Assembly: GCF_009870125.1 (NCBI RefSeq)
Contig: NC_046679.1
Coordinates: 16,120,001 to 16,184,000 of the forward strand
DNA: 64,000 nt
Source of the DNA: Drosophila pseudoobscura
Lineage: Eukaryota; Arthropoda; Insecta; Diptera; Drosophilidae
Direction of reading: 5' to 3'
The first letter of the stretch is position 1, and each line of letters begins with the position of its first letter. Positions 38,101-51,308 of the stretch are shown in pieces. A model generated the notes under the pieces. That model was not told the DNA's origin and did not search any database. It saw only the letters and a list, made by a program, of their open reading frames with translations. The position numbers and the translations under genes were made by a program.

Positions 38101-41100
38101 ATGCTGCTGCAATCCTGCCCCGCAATCTGACCTCGATAAGAATAATTAATATTACAAAATTTTACACAAATTTCAACATTTCGCAGAGTTCCCTTCTCTC
38201 AACAATATGGTCACTCTGGTCATAAAAGGTCAGCCTGAAACATAGTTTTTATAAAGAAAAAACTTTGCGCACGCAAGATTCTTATAAGCGCATCCACTCT
38301 GGCAGAATTTTTTTGACAAACAAAAAAGTTTTACCAACATTTTTCGTCTCTTGTCTGTGCTGAAGCTGAATTGGCCGTATTCGAATCCGAACCCGTGTGC
38401 GGTCGGTCAGAGCTCCATGCTGCACTGATTTCTAAATGTACCTCTCAGGACTTTCGAATTTTTCCTGCTGTGTGCAACCCCAATAATGCTGTGCACACAC
38501 ATACATGTATGTATTGTCAATGGTATTGTCGGAGGGATTACAGGATTACGGTGCACGAAAGCAGTATGGTGGCCACAGCATGCACCATGCATCATAAAAT
38601 ATTCATTTGGGCGCATTTGCCAAACATTTTCGTTGTTATTTTCTGGTCTGGTTTTTGCAGCAAAACGAGTGCAGAAGTGTTAGCAGATTTTCACTTATTT
38701 ATGGTACGTACATACATACATATGTATGTACCTGAACAGACTCTGATTGATGATCGGCTTGGGAGCGGGAGCGAGCGGGAGAGAGCGGATTTCGTTGGCC
38801 GGTTTACGCATGAGAAAGTCGTCGTCTAGAATTGGCCAACTAAGCGGCACATTGTTATTAATTTCTGGTGACAAACTTTGCCATTGACTTGTGGCCAACA
38901 AGCGGAAACGACTCCCCCTGACCGCACTGAATGGCTCAAAAGGCAAAACGAAATGAAAGCCAGTTTATGAGACCGCAAAATCAATAACCGCTCTAAATGT
39001 AACAAACCAATGGCAACGGCAACAATGGGGTGTGCAATGTTTTCTAAAAAATAGTATTGGGGCCAACTTCTATGCGAACACAATGCATGAATTATCTGCG
39101 AAGATTGGCCATACTCTTGTGAAAGTGTTTAAAAGCGAATTCATTTAGCGTCTATTAAGCTACGAGATGCGACCCGATGCGAAGCAAAACGGGAGAGATG
39201 GAGATGCCAATTGATGGCATAGTAGAAAGCCCTCTGACATCTTTCCGTCACATGCAACTTATATTTGTCTGCCCGACTCTCGGACAGAAGGCTTGGTGTA
39301 AGTGCCTTGAACCCAGGCAAATATTACGTTATCAGTCTAAGTCTACGTCTGAATCTGTGCTGTTCCTCACCAAATGCTATGCCTCGACGCTTCCGGAAGA
39401 GTCTTAGCCCGAGCCGGCCCTATGCGAGGCAGTTGCTTTTGGGCTGCCGCAAAATTGGTTGAATGTTGTCAATATTTGCGAACCTTTTCTTTGCATTTCA
39501 TTCCAATCATTAATTTCACTTTTACTCATAAATATGCTAATTGTGGGCTCACGCTGGGCTCTTCTCCGCTCCTCTCTCAGTCAAATTCCAATTCATGACC
39601 AAACGCCGGCAACTTCATCGGACTAAAAGATTCACACTTGCCATCGATATTCAGAATGGGCTTGTTTGCATTACGCAATCTGGCTGTGAAGAAAGTTGAA
39701 TAGGGTTTTCATAATCATCGTCCAATGACGACCGCAGCCGTGCAGCAGTGGAGGGAGCTGTGCTGTGCTATGCTGTGGCCACGCCCCGGCGTCTGACAGT
39801 GACAGAAACGCAAAGTAAACACTTTCACAAGCCGCAAGTGCATAAGAGCGTTACAAGCCGTCAAAACAGTGGGCTGGCATCAGTCGCAGCAGCCGCAGCA
39901 GTCGCATCACCAGTTGGCGACATCTCTGATTCCTCATGGGTAGAGATTTTTAATTAGTTTATTTTATTTTGTTTTATGTTTTACTCTACCTTGTGGGAAC
40001 ATTTCACTTTTCTCGTCCGCGTTATTGTCTCACATAACTCACTCGCCGCTGGTCACGTTTCTGTCACACGTCGCGGAACCGGCATCTGTGATGGCTGACC
40101 TTTCACCCAGTGTGCGGTCCACCGTTGCGTAGGCTCCACTAATTGAATTGTAATCATCTCTCTCTTACCTGAGTACGTATTCAAAAGGTAATACGAAAGC
40201 TTCCCGTCCGAATGAAATTGGAGAGTAATGAGTACTATATTACCCACATGCTCGTGGCCGCGTGTGAGTTGCATTTACTGCGGTCTTTTGATGTTTTTTG
40301 TTCCTGAACTCTCTTAGCCACCTTAAAGTCTTTGTCGACTTCATGCCACACACAACTTCCGCCGTGAATCCATTTATCTAGACATGTTTGTGTAACCATA
40401 ATCACAGTTCGCCTACATTTACGCCCTTTTTATGGGGTCATAGCTTTTTATGTGGTAGCTGCTAGAGTATCGCATACGTGCAGGGCAACGGAAAGCGTCA
40501 AAGGTTAAGTATTGTCTGGCCCTTCGCTGGTAGAGGCGACAGTTTGCACAGATGGATATATATGCGATGTCCCTAGTCAATGTCCCATAAGCTGAAAAGC
40601 TATTTTGGCTGTTTTTTTTCCTGATGTGGACTCAGTCTTGATGCCAAAAAATCATATAATCCCATATTTTAAATCCTCACAGACCTGTGAGTCCTCACTG
40701 TGAAATGGGGTAAAATACAAATACTAGTGAACATCTCTTATTCATAAAACAATATTTATAGACGGAGGTGTTTACTGCTGTTTCGACCATCCTTAATTCC
40801 CATTCCCATATAAATTAAAACAACCTAAGCCCATGGGCCGTAAATAATTTCGACTTACCATCCAAATTCCCCACCGGCTCACCCTCACCCATTTCGTATT
40901 TATTGAGCTTTGTGTATGGTTGAATAAATCAGTCAATTGTTCATTCGATTTGTAAACAACATTTATTAAAATTCATTGTGGCATTAGAGAAATGCCAGCA
41001 GACGGCAAACATCGGTTTATATAGTAGTAAGAACTGACAATTATGTACTTTAAACTTACGGATAAGATTATTATATTATACAGTTGTCAATTATAACTAT

Positions 41101-42160
41101 TTGGATTTGTGAATTTTATATGTTCTTATTTATAGAAAATGACACACTGCACATCTAATATATGTATGAGCTATGTATTTATGGCTAGCTTATTCGAAAA
41201 GGTATCGAGGTCTCTGAGGGGAAACGAAAATATGAGGTTTAAACACAATAGATCGCTTCTTAGGAACTGTATGTATAATGGGAACTTATTATCGACTTAT
41301 CAAATTCCCGAATTTCAGTTGGGGGCTCAATCAATTACTTTTCGGAATTCGATATGGAAATGATCAACCAAAATAGTCACTAGACTAAGTCTTTTTGTCA
41401 ATGAACGTGATACGGAAGGTGATGATTTAGGAATATATAGTATATATGTACATATCATATACATGGGTCAGTAGTGGTTTCTCCTCGTTGTCTGTCTCAA
41501 CTTAAGTTTAACTCAGCTTGGCTTTGGATCACTGGACAATATATCGTATTCATGTAAATTCTAAAAACGAACTGGGAAGCAACTCGTCGTACGTCGCATC
41601 ACTCACACGATTCTCACGGCTCTCGCTGCTCCTCGGGGCCTGGGATTGCACAAAGTCGGAAGGAGGAGGAAATGGAGTACAAGTACATATATGCAAAATG
41701 CAATTTAGTATTGTTCCAAACTGTAAATGTCCATAAACTGTTGAGTCATATTCGATTGCTACTTAAAACCAATAACGTCACAGCATTCCAACAACACTCG
41801 GCAACTGCCACATGCAACTTCGACATTCAGCTTGTCAGGGCTACAATAAAATAAATTGCAAAAATATGGAGAAACGGAGAAAGGAGCTCTGAGGCATGCA
41901 CTTGACGGGTGCAACAGAAAAGTTGCAACAGAAAAGGAGCAGCAACAGTAGCCAAATTGGCCAGCCAGCCACTCAGCGAGAATGGGAGCTTTGGAGCATG
42001 CAAATCCAATTAGCTTTTGGAGTACACACAAACACACAAAAAAGAATCTCAGGTGTAAGATTGGTCCATGCACGACAAACGTTAACTTTGCTTTGCGTTA
42101 AAGTTAATGGGGTTAATCAAGGGATTAAGCAGAGGGCGGTTAAGGATTGCATGTGTGTCT
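32139..42160. other. 10-kb spacer between Osi2 and NPFR
   Basis: I find no supported gene, RNA gene or intact transposon in this stretch. Frames are short and lack family signatures. Small features are a CT run at about 35239-35255, an 18-bp perfect palindrome at 38713-38730, and AT-rich DNA at 40600-41500. The 3' UTR of NPFR lies just below 42161, and the upstream control DNA of Osi2 just above 32138. Confidence 0.5.
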
Positions 42161-45100
42161 TTACCGAGGCATCAGCTTGGTGACCTCCGTGGGCATGGGA
42201 TTCTCGGTGAGCGCCACCGACTCGGTCATGGCGCTCCGCAGTCCACATTCCTGATGTCCGGTCATGAAATCGGTGGCAGCCATGCTCACACCACCACCTG
42301 TGGCATCACCATCGCCACCGTTGGCACCCCCGCAGAGTGCGGCGCCGCTATGGCCGAGCAGCTTCAGCTCGCCCTTGGAGATGTCGGCGCCGTGCTTGCG
42401 TCGCCGTCGCGCCGCCGCCGCCTGCACGTTGCAGCCTGTCGTGTGACCATTAAGAGCAACATTAGTGGATTCAGTGCAACGACATATTAATTCTTGAAAT
42501 TCTTTACGGAAGTTATCATTGAGCCATCCATAGAGCAGCGGATTGGAGCAGGCCGAGCTCATGCCAATCATATGGCAAATGGCGTATATCACGAGCATAT
42601 TCGAGGTGGGGCCCGACCCCGAGCGCTGCATGTCCGCGTACAGGTTGAAAAAGTTCAGCGGCAGCCACGACACACCGAAGATGACGGCGATGCTTATAAG
42701 CAGGCAGTTGGTGCGCTTCATGCGCCTGCCGCGCTCCACCTTGCGCTGTGACGAGGCCTGCACGGTGACGACGGTGATGCGATTCTTCAGCTTGTTGTAG
42801 ATGCCGAAGTAGGCCACCGACACGATCAGGATCGGCACCAGGTACTGCACGCACAGCGAGAAGATCGAGTAGTAGAAGCGGCCGTTGCTGGTCGGCCAGT
42901 CCTCGATACAGAACCTTATTTGTTCCTGCAGCCCAATCTGCTGCAGCAGAAGTGGTGTATCCTCGCTGAGCAGCTCCTTATAAATGAACATCGGCGAGGC
43001 CAGCAGCAGGGCCAGCAGCCAGATTCCGGCCAGTATTGTGACGGCTCCCACAAACTGTAGACTGTCCCTGGTGGGGTACACAATCACCTGCGAATGGGTG
43101 GAAGGGAAGAAAGGACAGGCGAACCGAAAATATGGAGATACAGTAATGCTAAGCATAAAGGAAGAAAATGTACTTCATGCTAGCTTAAACATAAATTCTT
43201 TTAGTAACTGTTATAATCTTCCGCTATATTGGAGCCCTGTTTATATTTATATTCACTTCGGCTGATTATCGTCGGGTTGTTATTTGTTACGGCCAAATAT
43301 TTACTCAAGCTGTATCGATTTTCATCCAATTTAATGGCTACAAATTGATGCCGCATTTACCTCCATAACAGCAAGGCATGACAAGGCAAAATTCGGTTGA
43401 CCCCCATTGTGAAACATTAGTAGTGGTTGAAAAAGGACTAACCTGATATCGATCAAAGGCGATGGCAGTTATGGATATTGTCGAAACGAATATGCAAAGT
43501 GCCTGAAGCATGGCGACAATTTTGCAGAGGATGGAACAGGAGCCGAGGGGCCAGTACTTGGTTAGGATCTCCACAAGTGTCAGCGGCATGGTGACCAGGC
43601 ATAAAAGCAAATCTGCAATTATTCCGCACCCAGTTAGGCAGTGATTTTTTGTCAACGCTGCGCAAATACGACTACTTACCCGAGATGGCCAGATTGAGTA
43701 TAAAGAGGTTACGGGCCGTGCGCATAATTGGCTTTCGGACGACAGCAATGACCACCAGTGTATTGCCCAGAGCCCCGAACACGATTAGGACACTGTACAT
43801 GCTAATTAGCATGTGGTACCAAGGACTGTCCACTGCCCGATTGCTCAGGAATCGTTCGACAAGCTCCGGGTCCAGGGGTCCTCTGCCCGTCTCGTTGTAC
43901 TCTGTTGTGGTGACATTGATTGTACCATTGGTGAGAGCATGCGAGGCGGTTCCCACCGCTCCCACGTCCAGATAGTCCAGGGGATGGTGGTCATCGAGAA
44001 ACCGGACACCGTTGCTGCTACTGGCGTATCCGCTTAGCGTCTGCACAGCAGCCAGGGGCACCGATTCTGTCTGATTCATGCTGATTATCTGGAAAAGAAC
44101 ATGCAGAAAGTGGCTCATTATTCCAGACAAATCTAGGAACAAGCGTTCAATCACAGGGCGATAGGCGCTGGCTTTGCGTGCCACATTACGTATGATTTAT
44201 GGCGTTGGCCTACTGCACACGCCACATATCGGAGCGAAATGCAGGGGGAGGCAAACAAACTCACGTTTTATGAGTTTGGCTAAAAATACAAAGTAATAAC
44301 CGTACGAAAAGTTTTCTCGGTGCCAGTAGGTGGCCCAGCACGCCCCAGCACTGGGTCGATGTGCATTTGACACGAATTCAAGTTTTGACGCCTCAGTTCC
44401 ATCTACGACCCACCCGAAAAATAATACAGTATTCAAGGTCACCCTCGACCTAAGGGCTGCCTTATAATTGAGTTGAGATCTCTACCATTGATAGAAGTTC
44501 AAAAGCTTTTAGTTTTCGCATTGCTTCCTTGAGCACAGACAATGGCCAATGGTTCATGGTTCATGGTTCATGGGACATACAAAATCTTGTGAGGGCCGAC
44601 ATTATTCTGGCTGCCTGGCCTTAAAGTTTTTCTAATATTTGTGGTACTTCCTTCAGTTATTCAGTACAAAGCTATGAGGAGCAAATAACATTGTGGCCAA
44701 TATCTGGGCTCTAACGCTCCGTTGCCATGCCTCTAACTTAGATGGCTCTGTTTCAAAGGAGCCCCGGCCCCCACCTCATACTACCTTTACGATGTGTCCA
44801 TTATGCAGTAGATCTTCAGTGACAGACTTATGCATATAATTAGAGAAAGTCAAACAAATTTTAAGGCTCTCGTCCGGGAGATTTTCCAAGCAACATGAAT
44901 GCCTAATGTCAGCCATTTCCAAAGGACAGCAATCAGATACAGCCATCTTATAAATGACGACATTTGCTAAAAATAATTGAGTAATTTTATGCACCAAATG
45001 GCTGCGCACTTGTCAGTATCGATAAAGGGCAATGGCACGCGACGAGGGTGGGCCGAAACGACACAGAATTCTTGGAGCGCCTAAAGGTATGCATTGCCAT

Positions 45101-47002
45101 TGACAGCTGCTATAAATGAGGCGCTATTAAATCTCTTCAATCAGTTGGCTCTGCCTCTCCATCGAGATAGCAGATAAGCACCATCATTGAGAGAGGACGG
45201 AGAGGCAGAGCATGTGTGTGTTTGTGCGGAATTGAGCAACGTTTCCATGGAAATTTAATTTAAAGTTGTTCCGAAATTAATTGACAAATATTTGCACGGC
45301 CGGAAACTTTGTTCTCAAACTCAAGCATTTGAGAATTCGGCCAACCCTAACTGAAAAGTCTGCTGACCGCAAAAATGCTTGACAGTATCCATTTGAAAGC
45401 AGTTAGGGGTCGTTCGCCTCCTTACCCCTGGTCGGAGCTAATAAAAAAGTTGAATCTCGCAATGAAGCAATTGGCTCCGAGGCAGCCCGACACAAAAAGC
45501 TGAGATGATCATCAATTTGTCGCAGACATTTCAATCACAGACCGACCCTACACGATTTCTACGAATCCAACGCGAGGTGAAAATTGAATTTTCATGTATT
45601 TTCCCTCGAGCAATAGGCACCGACTAGATGAGATGTGCAGTACATCCAACGGAGCTGCGTGGAGCGTCCTCCCGGAAAAGCTGGCGACAGGAGAATTATG
45701 TAAAGTAGCCTCAAGTCCTTGGCAGTTGTCACACATTTTGTATAATTTCTGGAATGTCAACGCTTTCAGGACGTTTCCCCTCCTATCCAGGAGGAAGGAC
45801 TCGCTATGTTTCTCTCGCTTCATTGGATAAACAGAGCGTGACAAAGATTTTAAATGCCAGCCAACACAATTCCCAACCATCTCGAATCGGATCCCTGTGT
45901 TGGCTTGGCAGCTGCCTGTCGGAATTTTGACTCAGCTATTTTTGTGATTTATTTCTGCTGATGTTCTTTGTTTGTGGGCGGTGGCTGTCTATCCAACGAT
46001 ATTTCTATAACAAGATGAATTTTATTGCCGTTTGTGCAATTTGCTTGCCACAAAAACATAACATATTGCCCCTGTCGACTTACGAATTTCTCAATTTGTT
46101 TTTGGGTTCCTCGAAGCCCTTTTTTCTTGTCTCTTGCAGCAGAAGCAGCAGCAGCAACCCAAACATTTATTTAATTAATTGTTTTCGATTTCGGACGGAA
46201 ATCCAAGTGGAGATAGCTTCTGGCCTCATCAGTTTTTCTGGTCAACTTCAATTTAAGCACACAAGCTGAGTGAAAGGATAAGCATCTGGATGGAGATCCG
46301 GTCCAAGCTGTAACATCTCTGCAAGTGAGAAAGCTGTCTTCCCTGTGAGTTAATCAACCAAGCTTCTTGAACATAGACTAAGATTGGATTTTCTCTTGTT
46401 TGCTTTCGTCCTTTGCAACAGAAGGAATTTATATGGCTTAACACTTCTTCGGTGTCAAAGACATGCCACAGAGTGCTTTGGTTTTACTTGCCTTAATGGT
46501 GGAAAGCATTTTTACCTTAAGCTGAAACCGGTTTGCTATTTTTTGAAGAAAATGCTCTCAACAACAAACAAATAGAGGAAATGCGAATATTCTCGTTTCC
46601 CCTTTACAGTCTTTTTTTCCAAATATTAAATTGCTGCCTTATTCAAACATTATTTTCAAATTTGTATCAATGTTATAGCCTCATTAGGATATGAGGTTGC
46701 CATCATAGTAGGGCAGGTACTCAACCGAAATTCGCCCGGCTTTAGCCACAGGACTACATATAAGAGCACAATATAAATGCCAAATGGAATGAGCTCTCAG
46801 CAGCCATATGGCTAAGTCAGACAGATTGTGTTTCCAGGAACAGAGCAGAAACACACGTACAAGAAAGCCACACCCGAGAAAACTTTTTCGTTTTGGGAAC
46901 AAAGTACGAGTAATTTCGTTCCGTTTGACATCTACTCTAAAATGGCTTCTACTTGAGCCGACGAGGCGCTTTAAGTATTTATATTGCAATTACACTCACC
47001 AT
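42161..47002 (-). CDS. NPFR: Neuropeptide F receptor
   Basis: This is a class A GPCR for neuropeptide F (the NPY-like peptide), acting at the neuronal surface through G proteins. Coding exons are 47002-47000 (ATG only), 44088-43680, 43612-43443 and 43087-42161, giving 502 aa. The first exon ends AAGATG|GTGAGT and the next starts after ttttccag with ATAATCAGCATG. This yields MIISMNQTE, the start I recall for the fly protein. If translation instead starts at the ATG at 44079, the protein has 498 aa. Visible features are N-glycosylation sites in the N-terminus, GNTLVV in TM1, NLAISDLLLCL in TM2, DRY at the end of TM3 (directly before a phase-0 intron), SNPLLYGWLNDNFR in TM7, and the C-terminal end EVTKLMPR. 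The receptor's leader exons may extend further right. Confidence 0.93.
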
Positions 47003-49507
47003 CTTCCTGCCAACGCTCCCGCTGCCAGTGCCCCGAGCGTATTCTTCTGGCTGTCTCCTGTTTGCTGTTTGTATCTGGGTGTGACAGGAGTGAATTTTTG
47101 TTGTACTTATGGCTGCGACGCCAACATTTATTCATTTAGTGTGCAATTCCGAATGCACTCGCGGGAATTTTCCTGATTTATATTCGCTGCTCGAATTCAA
47201 AATGAGAGAAAAAAACGCAATTTCTGCTAATGTACACGTTTCCGTAGGGGACCAGGCAATTGTTGAATTTTTTAGCATATACGTGGATGCCTCAAGTGGC
47301 CCACGCCCAAAGAAATGAAAGATATATACCACGCGACCATGTGGATGCACTTGCCGCCCGTTCAGCTGACGGCTGACAAGTTGGATGGCTCTGGCCCCCC
47401 AAATCAACTTAATTAAAATGCTTCAAAAATTCTTTCGGGACAAAGTTGCTGAGCTCGCAGCAACCTAATCCTCGGTGCTTGAAGAATTTATAGCAAACAC
47501 AGGCCCCATGGCCCGGAGAAGTTTCTACAAAATTGTTGTTCTTTGGGGCATCTTCGAGCAGAGCACAGCAGAGCTGCACATTTGCATGTATTGGTATGCA
47601 TAACTTTCGGAGCAACTCGGTGCATCTCGGTCTCGGTCTCCTGTCCCTGATTGCATTGCTCAGGCGCAGTCGTTCCCTGCTCCACAGCTGGTACAGAGAC
47701 TGAACTTATGCATAGCTGAGCAGCCAAGGCACATGGCACTACGAAGTTTTGATGAATCGACGGCCTAAGAAGATTAGCCTCAGAAGTCTAATGAATATGC
47801 CACCCAACCCACCTTCAGTTGCTCCTTAATAGCATAAGTCTTTAAGATGAACTGAAGCAATTGAAGGTAGAAGATATAAGAAATTGAAATAGGAGCTTCG
47901 TCTTTCTCTAGGAAAAACTTGCAAAAAAATCGCTCACTTAATCTTTTCATTAATCAGTGTCTCCATATTCTTTTCAATACTTTAATTCACGCACGAAAGT
48001 CCATTAACCGAATATCGATTATGTTTCATTATTCGGAATCCATTAATATGGCCATTAAGCAAATTGCTTTTGGTTTATATCTGAGTGCACCAGCCAGACA
48101 CATCCTTCAGTAATTCGCCGACTTTGTGGCGCTCGTTCTTCCCGGGTTGCACGGTAGACACTGATTTTCCATTCGATTCGTTTGAATGACCCACAACTTC
48201 CTGCGCATTTTCACTGACCGAAGACTCGTAGTCGTTTTCCCACCCCTTGTACACGTCAGTTTGCATTATAGCCGTAAACGTCCCCTCACGGTAACGCGAG
48301 AGACACCCAACACACTAATATTTTCTTACGATTACTTTCATTCGAAGCCAAAGCCCGAACCGCTCACTGTGCGAACGCCGCGAATTGCATTTTGGATTCA
48401 TCGAAGCGGCCCCAGAAAATAATCATAATAAAAAAAAAAACACGACGATTGCGCGTCCGGCGGGTTATTAGCGAATTTCCGCGGCCCACTTTGCCGCAAT
48501 ACAGACGTTTTCGTTTTGCGTTTGCATTTACGACGAAGCGCTTCACGGCTTGTGCGAAATTTTCACGCCTTCAACAATTTAATGGCGGCACATCGTTGGA
48601 TCGTTGAAATCGTTGGAAAAGCAAACACAAAACGTTTTCCACACATCGCTGGGAGCATACCTTCAGTAGCAGATAATTTTTGTCGATCCAAAGAATTTCG
48701 GCGGTGTTCCTGCTTGCCACATCAAAATGTTAAATAAATGTGCGGCAGCATTTTCATTATTACGTATTTTCCCCTCTTCGTTCTTTTTTGTGTGCACAGT
48801 TTTTATTACATTAATGTTCAGCGTTTAGTTTGGGTGTTTACTGATCTCCGATAACCACACGCGTGCACAGTCAGCGACCATCTGTTGGCTTTCGGGGCGC
48901 ATCCCTTGCTTATATAGCCTTGCCTCCAAACCGTACTGCAGCCGATGCCGCTCGTTGCGTATACGCCGCGTAAGACACAAGTCAGAACTGAACGTGCCGC
49001 TCAGTTGTTAGCCGTCAACAGGCTACTGGCCATCGCTTTCGGGTTTGTTTTGGCCCAACAGCTGCGCAGAGCTTTCTTATCAAAGATGTTAGGGGTTGAA
49101 GCACCCCGTAAAAGCTTCGCACATTGGATTGAGGACTGTTCAAAACGTTTATGTGGGAGCTTCCATTTTGTCTGCTCCACCAGTGGTAATCTTGAGTAAT
49201 TTCGTATTTCTGTCACTCAGCAATAAAAGACTTAAATGACGACTGCCAGACAGTAATTGCAATTCAGCCACACCGTAGGGTATACTTAGCATACATAGCG
49301 TTTACAGTGTCTGTAAATGACTATTTATGAATACAAGTGTGATTCCGAGTGAATAATCTCAACAGCATGATGTTCCCACGAGCAAACAAACGAAATCTTA
49401 TCTTAATTCCAAACTGTAAATCCTCAAAACAATCTTATTCAAGAGCAGAAATTTGCCACGCTTATAATACTCTTTGTACAATATAATTAAAAATAGTCAG
49501 GCTAAAT
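47003..49507. other. Spacer between NPFR start exon and kinase-like gene
   Basis: It probably includes the NPFR leader and promoter. A pyrimidine tract ending in cccag lies about 60 bp upstream of the split ATG on the minus strand and could be the acceptor of a leader exon. No other gene is firmly supported. A TATATAG with a downstream 84-codon ATG frame (48945-49199) and an AATAAA at about 49222 is treated as a finding. Confidence 0.45.
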
Positions 49508-50787
49508 TCATTGAGGGTCCAGGAGGCCTTTGGCATCCATAATTGGTAAAATGTTTGCCACAATTCTTTGGACTTTTTCACAGGCATACATTGAGTCCTG
49601 GAATCGAATGCCTTCTGGTGTATCCTGATAGAGATTCACAAACTCAGGATCTTCTGTGCCCTCGTATACCATTATAGGTTGAAAGACGTTGGCAATAATA
49701 ACGGCTGTGGAAGAAAAAACTCTTACACAATCTTTTGGCTGGGTATGTGTCTCGACTTACTCATGAATCGGCGCCGCTCGAACTGAAGCTGATACTCGTG
49801 CAAACTGGGAAAAACACCCTTATAGGAAAACTTATCCAAGTATTGTTTCAGGGCGTAATAATGGTACTGAACTAGTTCGATTTCCTTCTCCCTTACGTTT
49901 TCTTGCAGCGATGTGGAGAATAGGTAATGCAAATCGACCACCGGAGATGTCAAGGAGCTGAACTGAAAATCTATAGGTAAAATCGAAGTGGGATTTCCTT
50001 CGTCATCGTACTGGTACATGACGTTCGTGGTCCAACAGTCACCGTGAACCAGCGTCTGGAAGTCCTTTTCCCCAACATCGACAGAACGAGCTGCATACTC
50101 CATCAAATTGGAAGCAATGTGTTCCAGCTTGGCGCTATAGCGATTTTTGAGGCTTGGGGTGGTATTCACATACCTGGTGAAAGCCCTGAACAAGCCCGTG
50201 AAAATTTCCTTGTAGCCATTTTTGTTACGTGAGAAAAAGTGCGATGAGTAATTTTTTGCCAGGATCTCAGGGTAGCGTTGATTCAAGACTATAGCTGCCG
50301 CATGGAACCGTGCGAGCATATCTATCGTCATTTTAGTATGAGTCATATCCAATTGCTTAACTCGATCCGCATTCACGTATCGGAGAGTAGCCAGATCCTC
50401 GAGGATCATAATGGTCCGCTCCCGATCCACGACTATAGCCTCTGCGGTTAACTTCTCGGTGACTCCAATCTCTCGGAGCAGCTCTGCCATCTTGGGCATC
50501 ACTACCTCATACATGTCCATCTCCCGATTGTATACATCGTACTCCTGGAAAATAGCCCACTGGGTGGCGTCTTTTGAGCAAGTTTGCTTCAGGATGAATG
50601 ATTTATTTTGCACCGTTCCATTTCCGTCTTCGTAGTCGACGTATATGCGAGTCATTACTCCGACATAGTTTCCCCCCTTTTCCGTTGCTGGCTTGGCCCA
50701 CAGCTTAAGGACTCGCAGCTGACCATCCTTGCAGTAGGCCCTTAGATGGGTTTCAATATACTCCTCTGTTAACCAGGTGGGCAGCAT
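49508..50787 (-). CDS. Ecdysteroid kinase-like (CHK/DUF227) protein
   Basis: Two exons, 50787-49761 and 49704-49508, are joined at phase 1 and give 407 aa, the normal length for the family (PF02958). The open frame runs upstream to a GTG, but the first ATG is at 50787. Features are FILK (about 64-67, candidate ATP-anchoring lysine), MILEDL (127-132), FHAAA (161-165), the Brenner-like catalytic HGDCWTTN (248-255) and the metal-binding PIDFQ (271-275). Family members phosphorylate small molecules; ecdysteroid 22-kinase is the characterised case. Many insect paralogues, probably this one too, are linked to detoxification or lipid-like substrates. The true substrate is unknown. A degraded paralogue lies about 1.3 kb upstream. 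The gene shares no obvious role with the Osiris genes around it. Confidence 0.88.
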
Positions 50788-50850
50788 CGTGACAAGTGAC
50801 TGTTGCTTAGGCGTCGAACTCTCAAACAAATCTGACTTCCCAGACGACAC

Positions 50851-50880
50851 TGAGCGAAAGTTTATATAAGTTTATCAGCC
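50851..50880 (-). promoter_or_regulatory. Core promoter of the kinase-like gene
   Basis: On the minus strand GATAAACTTATATAAA (50861-50878) is followed by CTCAGTG, an initiator-like motif with its A at about 50851. That places the start about 64 nt before the ATG. The spacing from the inner TATATAAA is short, so either the GATAAAC part or a start further downstream may be used. Confidence 0.5.
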
Positions 50881-51308
50881 AAAAAATATATACACTGGCT
50901 CAGATAAGCAAACTAAATAACATGGCGCGTCTCTCCTGTCCCATGGTAATATCTTTAATACATCTTGTAAATTTGCTAGAGTGGCAATCTTTCACTCCCT
51001 TGTACATTTATTATATATTTTATTCTCTTGGAATAAAATAATTAATCCTCACCACGTCATCGTGAGTTAGCAGAATACATAATTCAAACTTTTACACTTG
51101 CTAAGTATTGCTTGAGATCTTTTTGTCATGGCGTGATACCCATGCATACTTGTACTTGCAGCATTTTATCTCAGGTACTTGTACGATATGTGTGAGTGTA
51201 TTGTGTTTAATTAGCTGAAAATGTGGGGACTTAGGTATAAGGCATCCACAGACGATTCTTCTTCTTCGAGACGGGGATACTAGACGTAAGGAAACAGGAT
51301 ACTTTAAT

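Noticed and set aside
38713-38730. An 18-bp perfect palindrome (tacatacatatgtatgta)
   Set aside because: TACA/TGTA repeats of this type are common low-complexity sequence in flies and nothing else marks the site as functional.
50788-50850. Upstream extension of the kinase-like gene by 21 codons
   Set aside because: It begins with a GTG and overlaps the inferred transcription start region. The first ATG is at 50787 and gives the family's normal length.
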